From Xylogone sp. PMI_703 (lineage: Eukaryota; Ascomycota; Leotiomycetes): a DNA stretch of 64,000 bases. Positions 43,577 through 54,640 of the stretch are shown in pieces. The stretch lies in the NCBI GenBank assembly GCA_021399445.1, contig JAJTUQ010000004.1, positions 6,448,001 through 6,512,000 of the forward strand, given 5' to 3'. The translations under genes were made by a program, and so were the position numbers. The notes beneath the pieces were generated by a model. That model did no database searches and was not told the DNA's origin. It saw only the letters and a list, made by a program, of their open reading frames with translations. Within the stretch, counting starts at the first letter, position 1. Every line of letters begins with the position of its first letter.

Positions 43577-45547
43577 ATGTCTTCTCTCAAAACAGATGTA
43601 GTGAAACAAACTTTGTCTCTAGTTTACGGACCTAAAACCCCTCCATTATGGGAGAAAACCATGGGAACTCTCATTCGTGAGCAGGCAAAGAAGTATGGTA
43701 ACCATACAGCCGTTTCAGTTCCATGGCAATCTACTCGGCTCACTTATCAGGACTTAGCAGATCGCAGCAAGGTTGTAGCCAAAGCGATTCTTAGTATGGG
43801 TCTGCGTCGTGGTCAGTGTCTTGGAATTATGGCAGGGAACTGTTATCAATATATTGAGGTCTTCCTGGGCAGTGCCCGTATTGGGTGTCCTGTGGTAGTC
43901 CTAAATAATACATATTCGCCAGAAGAACTGGAGCAGGCGGTCTCTCGAAGCTGTGAGTTCCTCATCTGAAATAAGAGATATCAATAAAATTTAATTGTAG
44001 TGGAACAGCTTGCAGATTATTATTTATCGCATCCAGTATCGGGCCACGGGCTCTTTCAGGCCATATTCAGACGCTGCTTAAAACTCCTCGTAAGAAAGAG
44101 GGGCTTCGCCATCTAATATGCCTGGGAGACTCCGTTCCTCAGAGTAAAGATATCGAGTGCCATTCTTATAGTGCCTTCGTATCTAATGGTCATTCGGTTT
44201 TCATGAACGATGCTGTCCTTGCCCAATCCGAACGTAAAGTGGTACCATCTGATGTTCTGAACCTTCAATTTACTTCTGGTAAGAACTCAACTACAACAGC
44301 CTTCTGCCCTGAATTAAAAGTGTGGGGCTAACAACTTTACTAAATTTCAGGAACCACCGGTCTACCAAAAGCCGCGATGCTTACTCATAGGTAGTCTTTT
44401 GTGGTGATTCTATAGGTAGAAGTGCTAATAGGATACACACACAGGAACCTTATTAATGATGCGCGATTCATCGGCGGTGCTATGAAACTCACTAAAGAGG
44501 ATATTGTGTGCTGTCCACCACCATTGTTCCATTGCTTCGGCCTTGTCATAGGGTTTCTGGCTGCTTTCTGTTGCGGAAGCGCTATCATTTTTCCTTCGGA
44601 CAATTTCAATGCAAAATTGGCTGTGGAAGCTATTGTGCGGGAAAAAGCAACTGCGTTACTCGGAGTTCCAACTATGTTCATTGCCGAACTAGAAGTGTTA
44701 AAGAAGGAACAATACAATATAACAACGCTGCGGACTGGCATTGCTGCGGGTACATCGGTACCTCAGTCTCTCATGGATAGTATTCAGAAAAACATGCATA
44801 TGGACAGTATGTTGATCGCGTATGGGATGACGGAGACAAGCCCCGTTACTTTCATGACCGCTATCGACGATCCCAAAGAACGGAGATATGCCTCTATCGG
44901 AAGAGTCCTGCCACATACCGGGGCGAAAGTGATTGACAAAGATGGCAATATTGTGCCATTTGGCACTCGTGGAGAGCTATGTACTAACGGCTTCGCTCTA
45001 CAGAAAGGTTACTTGGACGACGATGTGAAGACTCGACAAGCTATGAAGACAGATACTGAAGGTATCGTCTGGATGCATACGGGTGACGAAGCCTTCATAG
45101 ATGAAGAAGGCTACGGTTATATTACAGGTCGCATCAAAGACTTGATTATTCGCGGTACGTACTTCGTTTCTACAGGAACACTTTCGCAGCTGACCCAGTT
45201 AAGGGGGAGAAAACATTTCACCAGCAGAAATTGAAGATCGCCTAATAATGCATCCATCTATAACAGAAGCTTGTGTCGTTGGAGTAGATGATAAGAAATA
45301 TGGAGAAGTCGTTGGCTGTTTTCTGAGGCAAGGCAAAGACACAGCCAGGCCAACAGATGATGAGGTTCAGAGCTGGGTAACGCAGACACTAAGCTGGATC
45401 AAGATACCGCAATATATCTTCTGGATAGGCGATACTGGAGTCTTGAAGGAGCTTCCTAAGACAGGCAGCGGCAAGTACCAGAAATATCTAATTCGACAAG
45501 CCGGTAATGCGCTGGTCAAGAGGAGACGCCCTGAGCCAAAATTGTAA
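43577..45547 (+). CDS. Peroxisomal acyl-CoA synthetase (ANL/4CL-like)
   Basis: Exons 43577-43952, 44009-44278, 44351-44390, 44445-45154 and 45204-45547, 579 residues. The AMP-binding P-loop spans introns: FTSG, then TTGLPKAAMLTHR, the latter a 40-base exon. Further motifs are YGMTETSP, the hinge region with HTGDEAFIDEEGYGYITGR, IRGGENISPAEIE, and the catalytic Lys in KTGSGKYQKY. The C-terminus PKL is a type-1 peroxisomal signal variant. It would form the CoA thioester of the acid that the carboxylase and fusion enzyme then process. Which acid cannot be read from the sequence; short or medium branched acids fit the neighbours. Confidence 0.92.
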
Positions 45548-45995
45548 GATCTGGGTACAGATGTAGATATTTTTATTGTAAAATAAAGATGTAAATCTTT
45601 CACCTAACTCGTCAAAAATAATTATACATTTCATATTGCTTTAAATAAAAATATACAAAGTCCGCATCCAATTCCATAGCTGTGTTAGAGTAGCAATCGG
45701 AATTAATGAATTACAGTCAAAATAACTCGTAGAAAAATCAACTTGGATGCAAATTCCTCATAACTTGGTTCCACAGGATCCTGCTTTGTCATTGCACGGT
45801 AGCGGTCCGAACTGGCGGATCGACGTCAAGACGTGCGCGGAGTAGTCCGGCTTTGTAGGTAAAATTCAAACCGTTCAACTAGCATCTCGAAAGTATTAAA
45901 TTTTGCTTAATAATACTAGGTTAAATGCGACCACTCCCGCTGACGTCCCTGGATCCGAATGGCAAGTTTCTTTTCATTGGATTTCCTCGTTAACA
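45548..45995. promoter_or_regulatory. Promoter of the lyase-hydratase fusion gene
   Basis: Contains CGGTCCGAACTGGCGG at 45803-45818 directly followed by CGACGTCA at 45821-45828: a Zn2Cys6-type and a bZIP-type site side by side, 170-190 bases before the ATG. Confidence 0.45.
45803..45818 (+). promoter_or_regulatory. CGGTCCG-type element
   Basis: CGGTCCGAACTGGCGG, sharing CGGTCCGAA with the site at 40558 but with a direct rather than inverted second CGG triplet. Confidence 0.4.
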
Positions 45996-47858
45996 ATGTC
46001 GGTTCGAATTGTCGAAGTTGGACCACGCGATGGCCTCCAAAATGTTAATGCTACAGTGCCTGTTGAAACAAAGCTTGAACTTGTCGAACGGCTAGAGCGA
46101 TCTGGTTTGAAAACAATTGAAATTACCTCCGTTGTCTCTCCCAAGGCCATCCCTCAACTTTCTGACTGCAGACAAGTACTCTCCTCGCCATACATACAAA
46201 CCTTGAAATCGAACTCCGCTCTGCGGCTCCAAGTTCTGATTCCAAATATAAAGGGATTGAAGATAGCACTCAAGCACGGTATCAAAGAAATCGGCGTTTT
46301 CATTAGCGCCACCGAAGGATTCAGTAAAGCGAATATCAACTGTTCCATCGATGAAGGTATTCAAAGAGCTAGGTCTGTTGCTACAGAGGCAAAGTTACAG
46401 GGCATCGCGGTGCGAGGGTTAGTCTTCAAATACAAATCGCCATCTCCATTCCACTCCGTATTTTGTTAATTATAGTTCAGATATGTTTCCTGTATCTTTG
46501 CTGACCCATACGACGGTCCCACTTCACTCTCCGCGGTCCACCATGCTGTGAAACAACTCTTTGATATGGGATGCTACGAAGTCAGTCTCGGCGACACATT
46601 AGGCGTAGGAACAGTGGCAGATGTACGTCGGTTAATCGAGTACTTGGTTCATAAAGGTATCGAACTGAAGCACCTCGCGGGGCACTTTCACGATACCTAT
46701 GGACAAGCTCTGACAAACGTTTGGGAAGCGTATCAATGTGGTATTAGAATATTCGACAGCAGTGTTGGTGGGCTTGGAGGATGTCCATTTGCACCTGGAG
46801 CCAAGGGTAATGTCGCCACTGAAGACGTGGTGTATATGTTCGAAAATGCCGGGATCAAAACTGGAGTCGACTTGATCAAACTCACCGAGACTGGAAATTG
46901 GATATCTGAGAAGCTTCAGAAGCCAAATTCGAGTCGAGCTGGGACTGCTCTTTCACTTAAACATAACTTTTCATCGGCAACTAAACGGTCACCGGCAGCT
47001 ATTGTAAAACAAACTAGGCCATCATGGTCGATGGTTCAAGATGAGACTGATCTTTATGTCCAGCGTTCAGGGGCAAATATTAAAATTGTGCTCAATAGAC
47101 CTAGAAACGGCAATGCACTTACTCTTCCCATGATTACACAGATAAAAAACACGTTTAAGCAATTTGATGAGGACCCATCAGTATTTCGCATCGTCATCAC
47201 TGCGAATGGCAAGTTCTTCTGCACAGGGATGGATCTAGGGAAGGGAAATACCATAGTTGGTCGTGGAGGTGATGCGGGAACTAATATGTTCGAAAAGTTA
47301 ACCGAGCTCTTTGATACAATAGACAACTCCTCGAAGGTCACAATTGCTGCAATAAATGGTCCAGCATTTGGTGGGGGTGTTGGATTGGCATTTACTTGTG
47401 ATATCAGAATATGCGTGCAATCTGCAGAATTCACGTTGAGTGAGGTCAAGTTGGGAATCTGTCCCGCTGTGATTTCCAAATACGTTACTAGAGAATGGGG
47501 GATCCCGCTATCCAGATCTGCCATGCTTAAAGCACAGCCTGTAAAGGCACTACAATTAAAATCTAGAGGCATTGTCGATGAACTGTGTGAAGATTTTGAA
47601 AAGCTCGAAAATACTTTGGAAAATCTCCTCACATTGCTGCGTAGCTCATCGCCTGCGGGCTCACGGATGTCGAAGCAGCTGATCAGGCTAGGTTGGACTC
47701 ATGCCGGCAAGAGTGAACAAGCAGATGTGGTCTCAGAGCTGTTTGCCAGAATGACACAACCAGGCTCTGAGGGAGAGTACGGTGTTAGACAGTTTCAAGC
47801 CCGTAAGAAAGTTGACTGGGATAGTTATATACGCAGCTTGTCTAAAGCAAAGCTATAA
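45996..47858 (+). CDS. HMG-CoA lyase fused to methylglutaconyl-CoA-type hydratase, peroxisomal
   Basis: Exons 45996-46417 and 46481-47858 (intron 63 bases), 599 residues. Residues 1-~290 are a full HMG-CoA lyase: catalytic Arg/Asp in GPRDGLQN (11-12), metal-binding HFH in AGHFHDTYGQA (209, 211), and the active-site loop GGLGGCPFAPGAKGN with Cys242. A ~35-residue linker leads to a complete enoyl-CoA hydratase/isomerase domain (about 330-599), with FFCTGMDLG, AINGPAFGGGVGLAF and the catalytic Glu of LSEVKLGICPA (462). The C-terminus SKAKL* is a strong PTS1. No mitochondrial presequence precedes MSVRIVEVGPRDG. The two activities are consecutive in leucine and Atu-type breakdown, in the order hydratase then lyase. 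One reading frame spans the join without an intron. Confidence 0.93.
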
Positions 47859-48199
47859 AAGCAGTGGATATAAATACCCATAATTTGAGGGAAAGGAGGA
47901 TGAAAATGGCTTTGTGGGTTCTAGGGATATTCAGCTGTGTAGAGGGTCTCTGTTCATCAGGTTAACCGTATTTTAATCCAAAACTTATGAGCATTAATCA
48001 CAGGTTCTTGTATAGTGATGTAATAAGCTTCAAAAATCAACCAACCCAAGGTGCGCCCATTTCCATAACACCGATGTATGTTCTCTTTCCCAAACTCTGC
48101 GAATGTTTCGCAAAGTACAGCTCCTCAGAAAACGCCATGCAAGATGAAGAACCAAGTATGATTTTAGGCCGGATAGTACTCATCTATTTAGTATTGCAG
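47859..48199. other. Short convergent spacer, nothing seen
   Basis: 341 bases between the fusion gene and the Zn2Cys6 gene. A small open frame at 47987 lacks family resemblance. Confidence 0.5.
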
Positions 48200-50617
48200 T
48201 CACCGAGAAGGGGTAGACACTGTGAAGTTGAAATCTGACATCAACTCTGAATGCATTTCATTCTCGGACAATAATAGAGGTGGGGGTGTTGTAAAATCAA
48301 AATTCAGCCCCAGAGATGGAATAGGCGGCGATTCGTGAATTAATGATGGCGCCTTAGGGGAAGTAGAGTTGAGCTGTGAACTCATAGTGCCGTAATCGAC
48401 CAAAGCCCACATAGTGTTCACTAGCGACTCACTCATCTCGAGTTGTACATCACTAGGATCAAGGAGATGAGTGAAGAGATGCGCCAGTGAGTTAAACTCT
48501 AAAAATCTCACGTACTAGAAGTGGCTAGGTTAATTATGCAATTCAAGATTAACGGAAGGGAGTTAACTATTATAACGTACCATCTTAGATGCATGGTCCC
48601 AGAAGCGACTTAGGCTTTCTAGCATTCTGATAGTGCTCTGCAAACTATTCAAAATTTCTGGTGCTTGTTCTCCCTTCGCATGTTCTGAGTAGAAATTAAG
48701 GGAGAGGATCCCACCCGCTATCATACAAAGATAAGAGTAGAAGGAAGCCTCAACACGGCAGTCAGCTCGAATAGCTTCCTCTAGACTACTAGACAACTCG
48801 CGAGCATGGTCACAACTCTTCTGAAAAGCTCGAGACAGAAAAGCTGGAGGCGGTTTTGAACTAATGGCTCGCAGGCGCAGCCGTAGCAAGAAGGGGTGGT
48901 TAAGGAGGCAGTGGCATAAATGGAAGATAGCATGCGCAAGCACAATATGGCCCACGACCTGGTTATCAATTGTTCCCTCAGTGGTTTTACTTTCAGCGAT
49001 GATATCACTAAGAGACTTAACTCCCACCTGGAGGTAGGCTTCTACTAGCAATAGCGAAGAGTTTATGGACGCAAATTCAGACCGAGAATCCCAAGGTTGT
49101 ATTTCTTCAATCTCTCTTTCATGGAGCATATACCTGCAACATCGACCGAGAGCAGAAGCAGCCATGATAACCAGAGTGAAGCTTCCAGGGGATCCCATTA
49201 CCTCGCTGTTCCAGTTCAGGAGTTGGTTCAACGTCGTGGTCTTTTTCCAACCGCCTGATCGGAAGGTCTGTTCATCACATGGTAAATGCACCTGGCAATC
49301 TTCATCGGCAATGGCTGGTGGGCGAGATCTCCCGCAAGACACAAGTTTATCTAAGAGGTAGACTGACCAGAATACACGCCTCCGCTCTTCTTGCTCCATT
49401 ACTGGAAGCCATTCATTAGGTTCTCTCATGAGATGCAAGTCCTGGGCAATCCGGACTGCAAGGCCAATTTTCAGCCAACCTGAGCTAGTTTTACCACCTG
49501 ATCCAAGAATCAGTATCAATGTTCCCATAATCACCAATACCGTAATCGAACTAACCAGTAAAGTCAATAACAGATAAGATATTGGTCGCCTGAGTGACGT
49601 ATAGATCAGGACTCTCTCCAGCTGTCATATGGTCGCTGAGCACAGCAAGCCAGGCCTCTTTCGCGTAGGTACTCATTGCTTCGCGAGTCCGTCCTCCGTA
49701 ATACTCGTGATTAGAGAATCGCAGGGCAGTGGCTAAGACTGCGAGAATTAAGAAATTCGGTAGCTGTCTGTCTGCAAGTTTCTGACGAAATGACTCTTCA
49801 TCAAAGTATGAGTATGGCTGGTTATGTGCATGAAGAAAATAGGTATCGACAAGAGATATCAAGACAGGTTCTGGTGGAAGAGTGTTGAACTGCCTTATTG
49901 TAATCAGCAATAGTGTTATATAGTGAAGAAGATAGCAGAGGCTGAAAAGGGTGGATTGCTTGACGCACTGAAGACTGGGATTCACGGCATGGCTCTCAGA
50001 AATACGACTTGTAGGTGAATTGGGGCCCAGAATCTCCACACCATGATAGGACTGGGATTGCCCAGCATCTCCCAGGCTCGCAAGACTATCATTCAGTGTG
50101 CTGTATTAAGAAATAAGTATAAGTCATGATCGCAAAGTGATGAAGACCAGTACGGACCTCACCTCTCGCACCCCATCCCTTGTCAGCTCAGCTAGTTTTA
50201 ATTCAATCGAACTAATTCTCTGCAAGAGGTCCAGCTGCTGCATACGGTCACGTCAGCCGAACAAGTATATATATTGACTTGATGGTAGGATGCTTACATT
50301 GCCGAAGCTCGCCTGGGGTGACACTAGGTTACCTGACGGTAGCATGGCGGAATAGGGCTCGTAATGACATGGTCGATTGATGCGGCGACAATGATTGCAT
50401 TTTGGACGGTCTCCAGAGCATTTGGTCTTTCTCTGCCTAAAAAGAATAGTTCGCATATTAGACTATCCTGTGTTCTTCATCACAAATCGCACAGAGAGCG
50501 CACGAGAAGGGATTACCGGCAGTTCCTGCACGCCTGGCGAATGCGCTTGACCGCCGTGGTATTTGACATCGACGTTCCCTGCTCCGGGGGGCTAGATGCC
50601 ATGTTGAGCTCTCGCAT
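48200..50617 (-). CDS. Zn2Cys6 fungal transcription factor (Fungal_trans domain)
   Basis: Six exons: 50517-50617, 50298-50436, 50158-50237, 49556-50100, 48581-49497 and 48200-48514, 698 residues. The zinc cluster is split by intron 1: QACRNCR, then KTKCSGDRPKCNHCRRINRPC. A linker and coiled coil (LDLLQRISSIELKLAEL) precede the middle homology region, with HNQPYSYFDEESFR and RIAQDLHLMREPNEW followed by EERRRVFWSVYLLDKLVSCG, diagnostic of the family. The third intron uses a weak GTCCGT donor; the stronger GTGAGG five bases earlier loses the frame. ATG 50602 is an alternative start. It lies at the right edge of the carboxylase cluster whose promoters share a CGG-based element, so it is the best candidate pathway regulator. 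Confidence 0.87.
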
Positions 50618-51257
50618 CCGGTTGCTATACCAAAGGTTAGAGGTGTATGAGGGCAATCGCCGTCTGCGACTGGATAGTGTCGAGGGCCACTTAGACAAAC
50701 GCAAGTGATGGGAAGAAGTCCCAAGTTCCGGAAGTCATGCGGGGTTTAGTGCCGGCGCCGGCACTTCAATTTCCCAGTCCGGGGTAATGAAGTATTAATT
50801 AATAAGCCATTTCTAATGTAAAAATAATGCACGCTTAATTATGTACCACTTTATTATTAGACTTTACATTTTTCTTGGCTCAGATCATGGAATATCGCAG
50901 CGGACCTTGAAGCCTTTGATGGGCAAGTTTATCGGTGAACATGGAATTTTAAACTAGTCGTGATCAGCCTTTAAAGATACTCACCATTACCGCGATTGCC
51001 GCAGCCAGATCTCTCCTATTAGGAGCAGTTAGTCGTAGGCCCAGGTACTTCAATTTTGATCATGTTTCTACTAAATCTTTAAGTTGTATCATTATCAAGT
51101 AAGATTGAATCTTTCCACATTTTAAAACGCCCATATAGCTATCATTATTGCATGCCCCTCCGTCCGATTCTAGTACAACAAAATGGAAGTCAGCTCCACT
51201 GTGTTGTGTGATCTAGCTCTGTTGGATCTGGATATGATTACATTTATTCTTAGTCTG
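50618..51257. other. Intergenic; Zn2Cys6 promoter with GC palindrome
   Basis: Upstream of the regulator; holds the 18-bp palindrome listed below. The remainder is AT-rich 3' flank of the MFS gene. Confidence 0.5.
50748..50765. promoter_or_regulatory. Perfect 18-bp GC palindrome AGTGCCGGCGCCGGCACT
   Basis: Exact dyad 131 bases upstream of the Zn2Cys6 regulator start, in an AT-rich setting. It has inverted CCGG repeats and could be a dimeric operator, perhaps autoregulatory. Function is inferred. Confidence 0.4.
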
Positions 51258-52731
51258 CTAATTAGCTCTAGTGTGAGTCAACTTTTGATCATAACGGACT
51301 ACTACGACAGCTGGCCACAACTGCAACAATACCGCACCAACCATCATCGACCCAGCAAATACTTGTACTGACAAAAAGTCTGCGTCTGCGAGATTGACCA
51401 AAGCTCCTGCAATTGGAGTCCCAAGCAAACCTCCCAAGGAGCTGAATCCCCACATCATTCCCATGCGGGTTCCAATATATCCAATGTCTGGACAAAACGC
51501 TGGGTGGGCGATGATAGATGTGGGGGCGGTAACGAGAGTCCCGGTGAGGGCTCCCCAGTAGCATAACCAGACGATGAACCCGGCGGTGTTTGTGGCACCG
51601 ATCCAGGCATACAGAGCAACCGCAGACCCAGTCGTGCAAAACAGCAGGATGAAAATAGGTTTCACCCGGGCACCAAGAACGTACGGCACTGTTCGGCCAA
51701 AAGTTGAGGCCGCGTTAATAATGGCGAGCATGTAGAAAGAGAGGTTCTTGTCCGTGCCTAGTTTTGTTCGTGCATATGAAGGCACGTAGAACAGAGGGAT
51801 GTAGAATGCGAGCATGACGCAAATTAGCGAAACGGATAACAGCATAAAGGGAAGTTCAGTGAGTGCCTTCTTCTCTATCAGACTTCTCGCGCGCGTCCTC
51901 TTGCCTGGCCGACGACATAGGATGAGACATGTTAATATGGCTAGAGCAAGATTGATGAATCCAATAGCTCGAACCGTCCAAGGGAAACCGATTTGCGGTT
52001 GAAGACGACGAAACATGATTGGGAAAACAACGCTTCCAATACTAGACCCAATCGAAGCACAGCCGATGGCAATAGGCCGTTTCGTTGTAAAGTGTGAAGA
52101 TATAACCACAAGTGAAGGGACGTATGCGATTCCGCCTCCTATTCCGACACAGAAGCCTTGCGCAAGGAGTACCTAACTAATATCAACGATCTTAATACTA
52201 CGAATTAGAGAAATAATGGAACCTACGTGATAATATTGTGTTGCTAAACTAGTCATCATCATCCCAAATATAACTAAGAACAAGCCCGAGATGATTAGAG
52301 GTCGTAGATGGCCTCCATCAACCAATGGCCCCGTGACAACCCCTACCATAACAATCAGCATTGCTTGGATGCTTCCGACCCAAGAGATAGCTGATGGTGA
52401 TTCGTGTGGGAGTAGCACTGTTTGATAATACTCTTGAAAAGCACCATATGTGCTCAGTAAACCCCTAAACCAATCAATTATCCGCGATTTAATATTAGAA
52501 TCAGACTCCGTACCAAGTGTCGACAAAGACACAGAATCCAGCCAAAACGCTTAGCCAAGCTTCGAGTCCGCCATTAGGAGCTGTCACGTTATGAGTGATA
52601 TCTTCAAGATGCGAGGATGGCGGCAATTCATCCTCGATCGGCGCTCCTTCTAATTCCCGTTGCGTATTGTTGTAATTGGCGGCCTGTGACAATGAGAGAG
52701 CTGATGCCCTTGCTTTGATTTCTTCTTCCAT
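51258..52731 (-). CDS. MFS monocarboxylate-type transporter
   Basis: Exons 52514-52731, 52227-52464 and 51258-52172, 456 residues. It has a polar N-terminus of ~50 residues, then [20 protein letters not shown], then [14 protein letters not shown], the hallmark start of the fungal MCT (SLC16-like) family. Twelve hydrophobic segments follow, including [20 protein letters not shown] and [15 protein letters not shown]. Close to the carboxylase, synthetase and lyase genes, import of the carboxylic acid substrate is plausible. The tail lacks a sorting motif I recognise. Confidence 0.9.
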
Positions 52732-53358
52732 CTCATCTTGTATTTATGAAATGTGGCTAGGAATTCTATCCAGTCACTTGCCAGTGTCGCAATAACTGAA
52801 TGGGGATTTCCGACCTATTTAAACCCGCTACGGCTTGCCCCAAGAGTGGAGGAGATCATCTTCAAACGTAGTTTATGTGACTAATAATGTAGGTCATAAT
52901 TCCCGGCCCCAACAGCCGAGGATGCCCACAAAGTCTCAAACATCACCAAAATGGACCCGCGAGATATAAATGATGGAGTATGGTGAAATATGGCTAATCC
53001 GGTGATGGAAGGGGGATGTATAAGCTGGACAAAGTAGGGTGGCACTTGAAATTTGGCATGTAAGCTGCCCAGTTACGACATATCATGCTCGAGTCGCGAT
53101 AAAAATAAGTAGAGAGAGTCATTTTAAACCAAAGGATAAGAAAGATGCACTAATATCACAATTACCGTGCAGAGCAAGTAGTCTCTTGAAAATATTCATG
53201 TTCATTTTTTCATTAGTCAAAGACAGTTAGTGACACGGATATTAGTCTCAGGCCAGGAAGAGTTCGCATATGATGAATATCCTGAAAGACCCCTTAGCAG
53301 ATATGCTACCATAGAATTGCTACGACCAGATCCTTTGGTTATTTGGTAAACCAAATGG
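52732..53358. other. Intergenic, nothing seen
   Basis: Promoter side of the MFS gene and 3' flank of the DUF1996 gene. No CGGTCCG copy found here. Confidence 0.5.
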
Positions 53359-54640
53359 TTAAACTCTGAGAGCACGAGCCTTCTTAATTGGGGTTCCTGT
53401 GACGGGATTGTTTCCAGGAAGAGCAGCGATCGGGCCGTTTAAACCGACCTGCTCAGGAGGAGCTGGAACCTCCGGATTCAAGTTCTGGGCTGAACCTTCC
53501 TGTGCCTACAAAGATAAATGTTAGCTCTATCTGCCCCCTCCAAATCTCAAATCATGGTTACTTACATTAATGGAGCAGTCAGGACTGAAGAATCCGTCAG
53601 GGCCTTGGCAGGTAGCTATAGCCTGTTCAAGAGCATTCTGGTCTTTCCAACCATTGATGAAGTCGCCGTGAAGACCGTAACCAGTTGGGTCACCCATAGC
53701 CCAGACCCATCGGTTAAAGTCGGTCACAGTAGAGGTGTCATAGAAGAATTCGTAAAAGACAGAGTAGATGGCTTTAGGGTGGGACTCGGGGCAAACACCG
53801 CCATTATAAGCGTTGGTAGGGAATGCAACCTTCATATTATTTAGTCTTGTATCATATTATAATATTGCATGAAGTTATATTCTCTCATTGAGGTACTCAC
53901 ATGGCTCTTGTGGTTAGCACTATCAAGGTTAACACCATCCCAGCATGACGGAAAGAATGTCTCAGCCCTCAATCGCAGGCATGGCATCGGTGGAAGACTG
54001 AAGAAGTTTCCTCCATCACCATCAGTCAAGCACACATGCTGGATGGCCTGCTGCTCAAAATTGTTTTCATCGAACGTGCTGGAGATTTTGGACAAATCAG
54101 CCTATGTATACGTATAACTACAAAATATTACTCACCGGAGGGTCGGGTCTCCGACTAGCATTCTCAAACCCGCTGGTGGGGCAGTTGCGTTGGAGTTTGG
54201 TGGACATTGTGTAAGTCCAGGTTGGTAGTCGCAGGCTCGATTGAGATAGTAAACTGCCTACTTCTAAATTAGCTGGCTACTCCATGCGTATGTGTCAAGG
54301 CTCCCGATAGACTTCATACAATTCCTTGAAACGTAATCAACTCAAATTGGCCGTCGCTTCGGTGGTGATAAAGTTGTGGTTGCCAGTAGTTGCTGTTGTC
54401 GAGCTTCTTGTCACAAGTTGTGTCCTTCGCGTTGGGGGCAGTAGTCTGAGACATAGTTTGCTGGAATGCTGTTCCACCGACGACGGCGTGCACATGGCTG
54501 GAATATCCACCAGGGCTAACAATCGGGTCAGATCTCTGAATAGTCAGCGGAGCACAGCTGAGAGTGAAGAGTTGGGCATTCGCCCACTGCGCCATGCGCA
54601 GAGTGAGCGTGGCGAGTATGACCGAGTTTAAAGACGGCAT
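53359..54640 (-). CDS. Secreted DUF1996 protein
   Basis: Exons 54320-54640, 54136-54257, 53901-54078, 53566-53829 and 53359-53505, 343 residues. The signal peptide is about 1-22 (ends ANA). DUF1996 hallmarks are HVHAVVGGTAF near the start, NYWQPQLYH, FFPSCWDGVNLDSANHKSHV, and GVCPESHPKAIYSVFYEFFY. The HxH and paired Cys suggest an extracellular, perhaps metal-binding fold. The domain's activity is not established. The short Pro-rich last exon is fixed by phase and a clean TAG acceptor. Confidence 0.9.
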
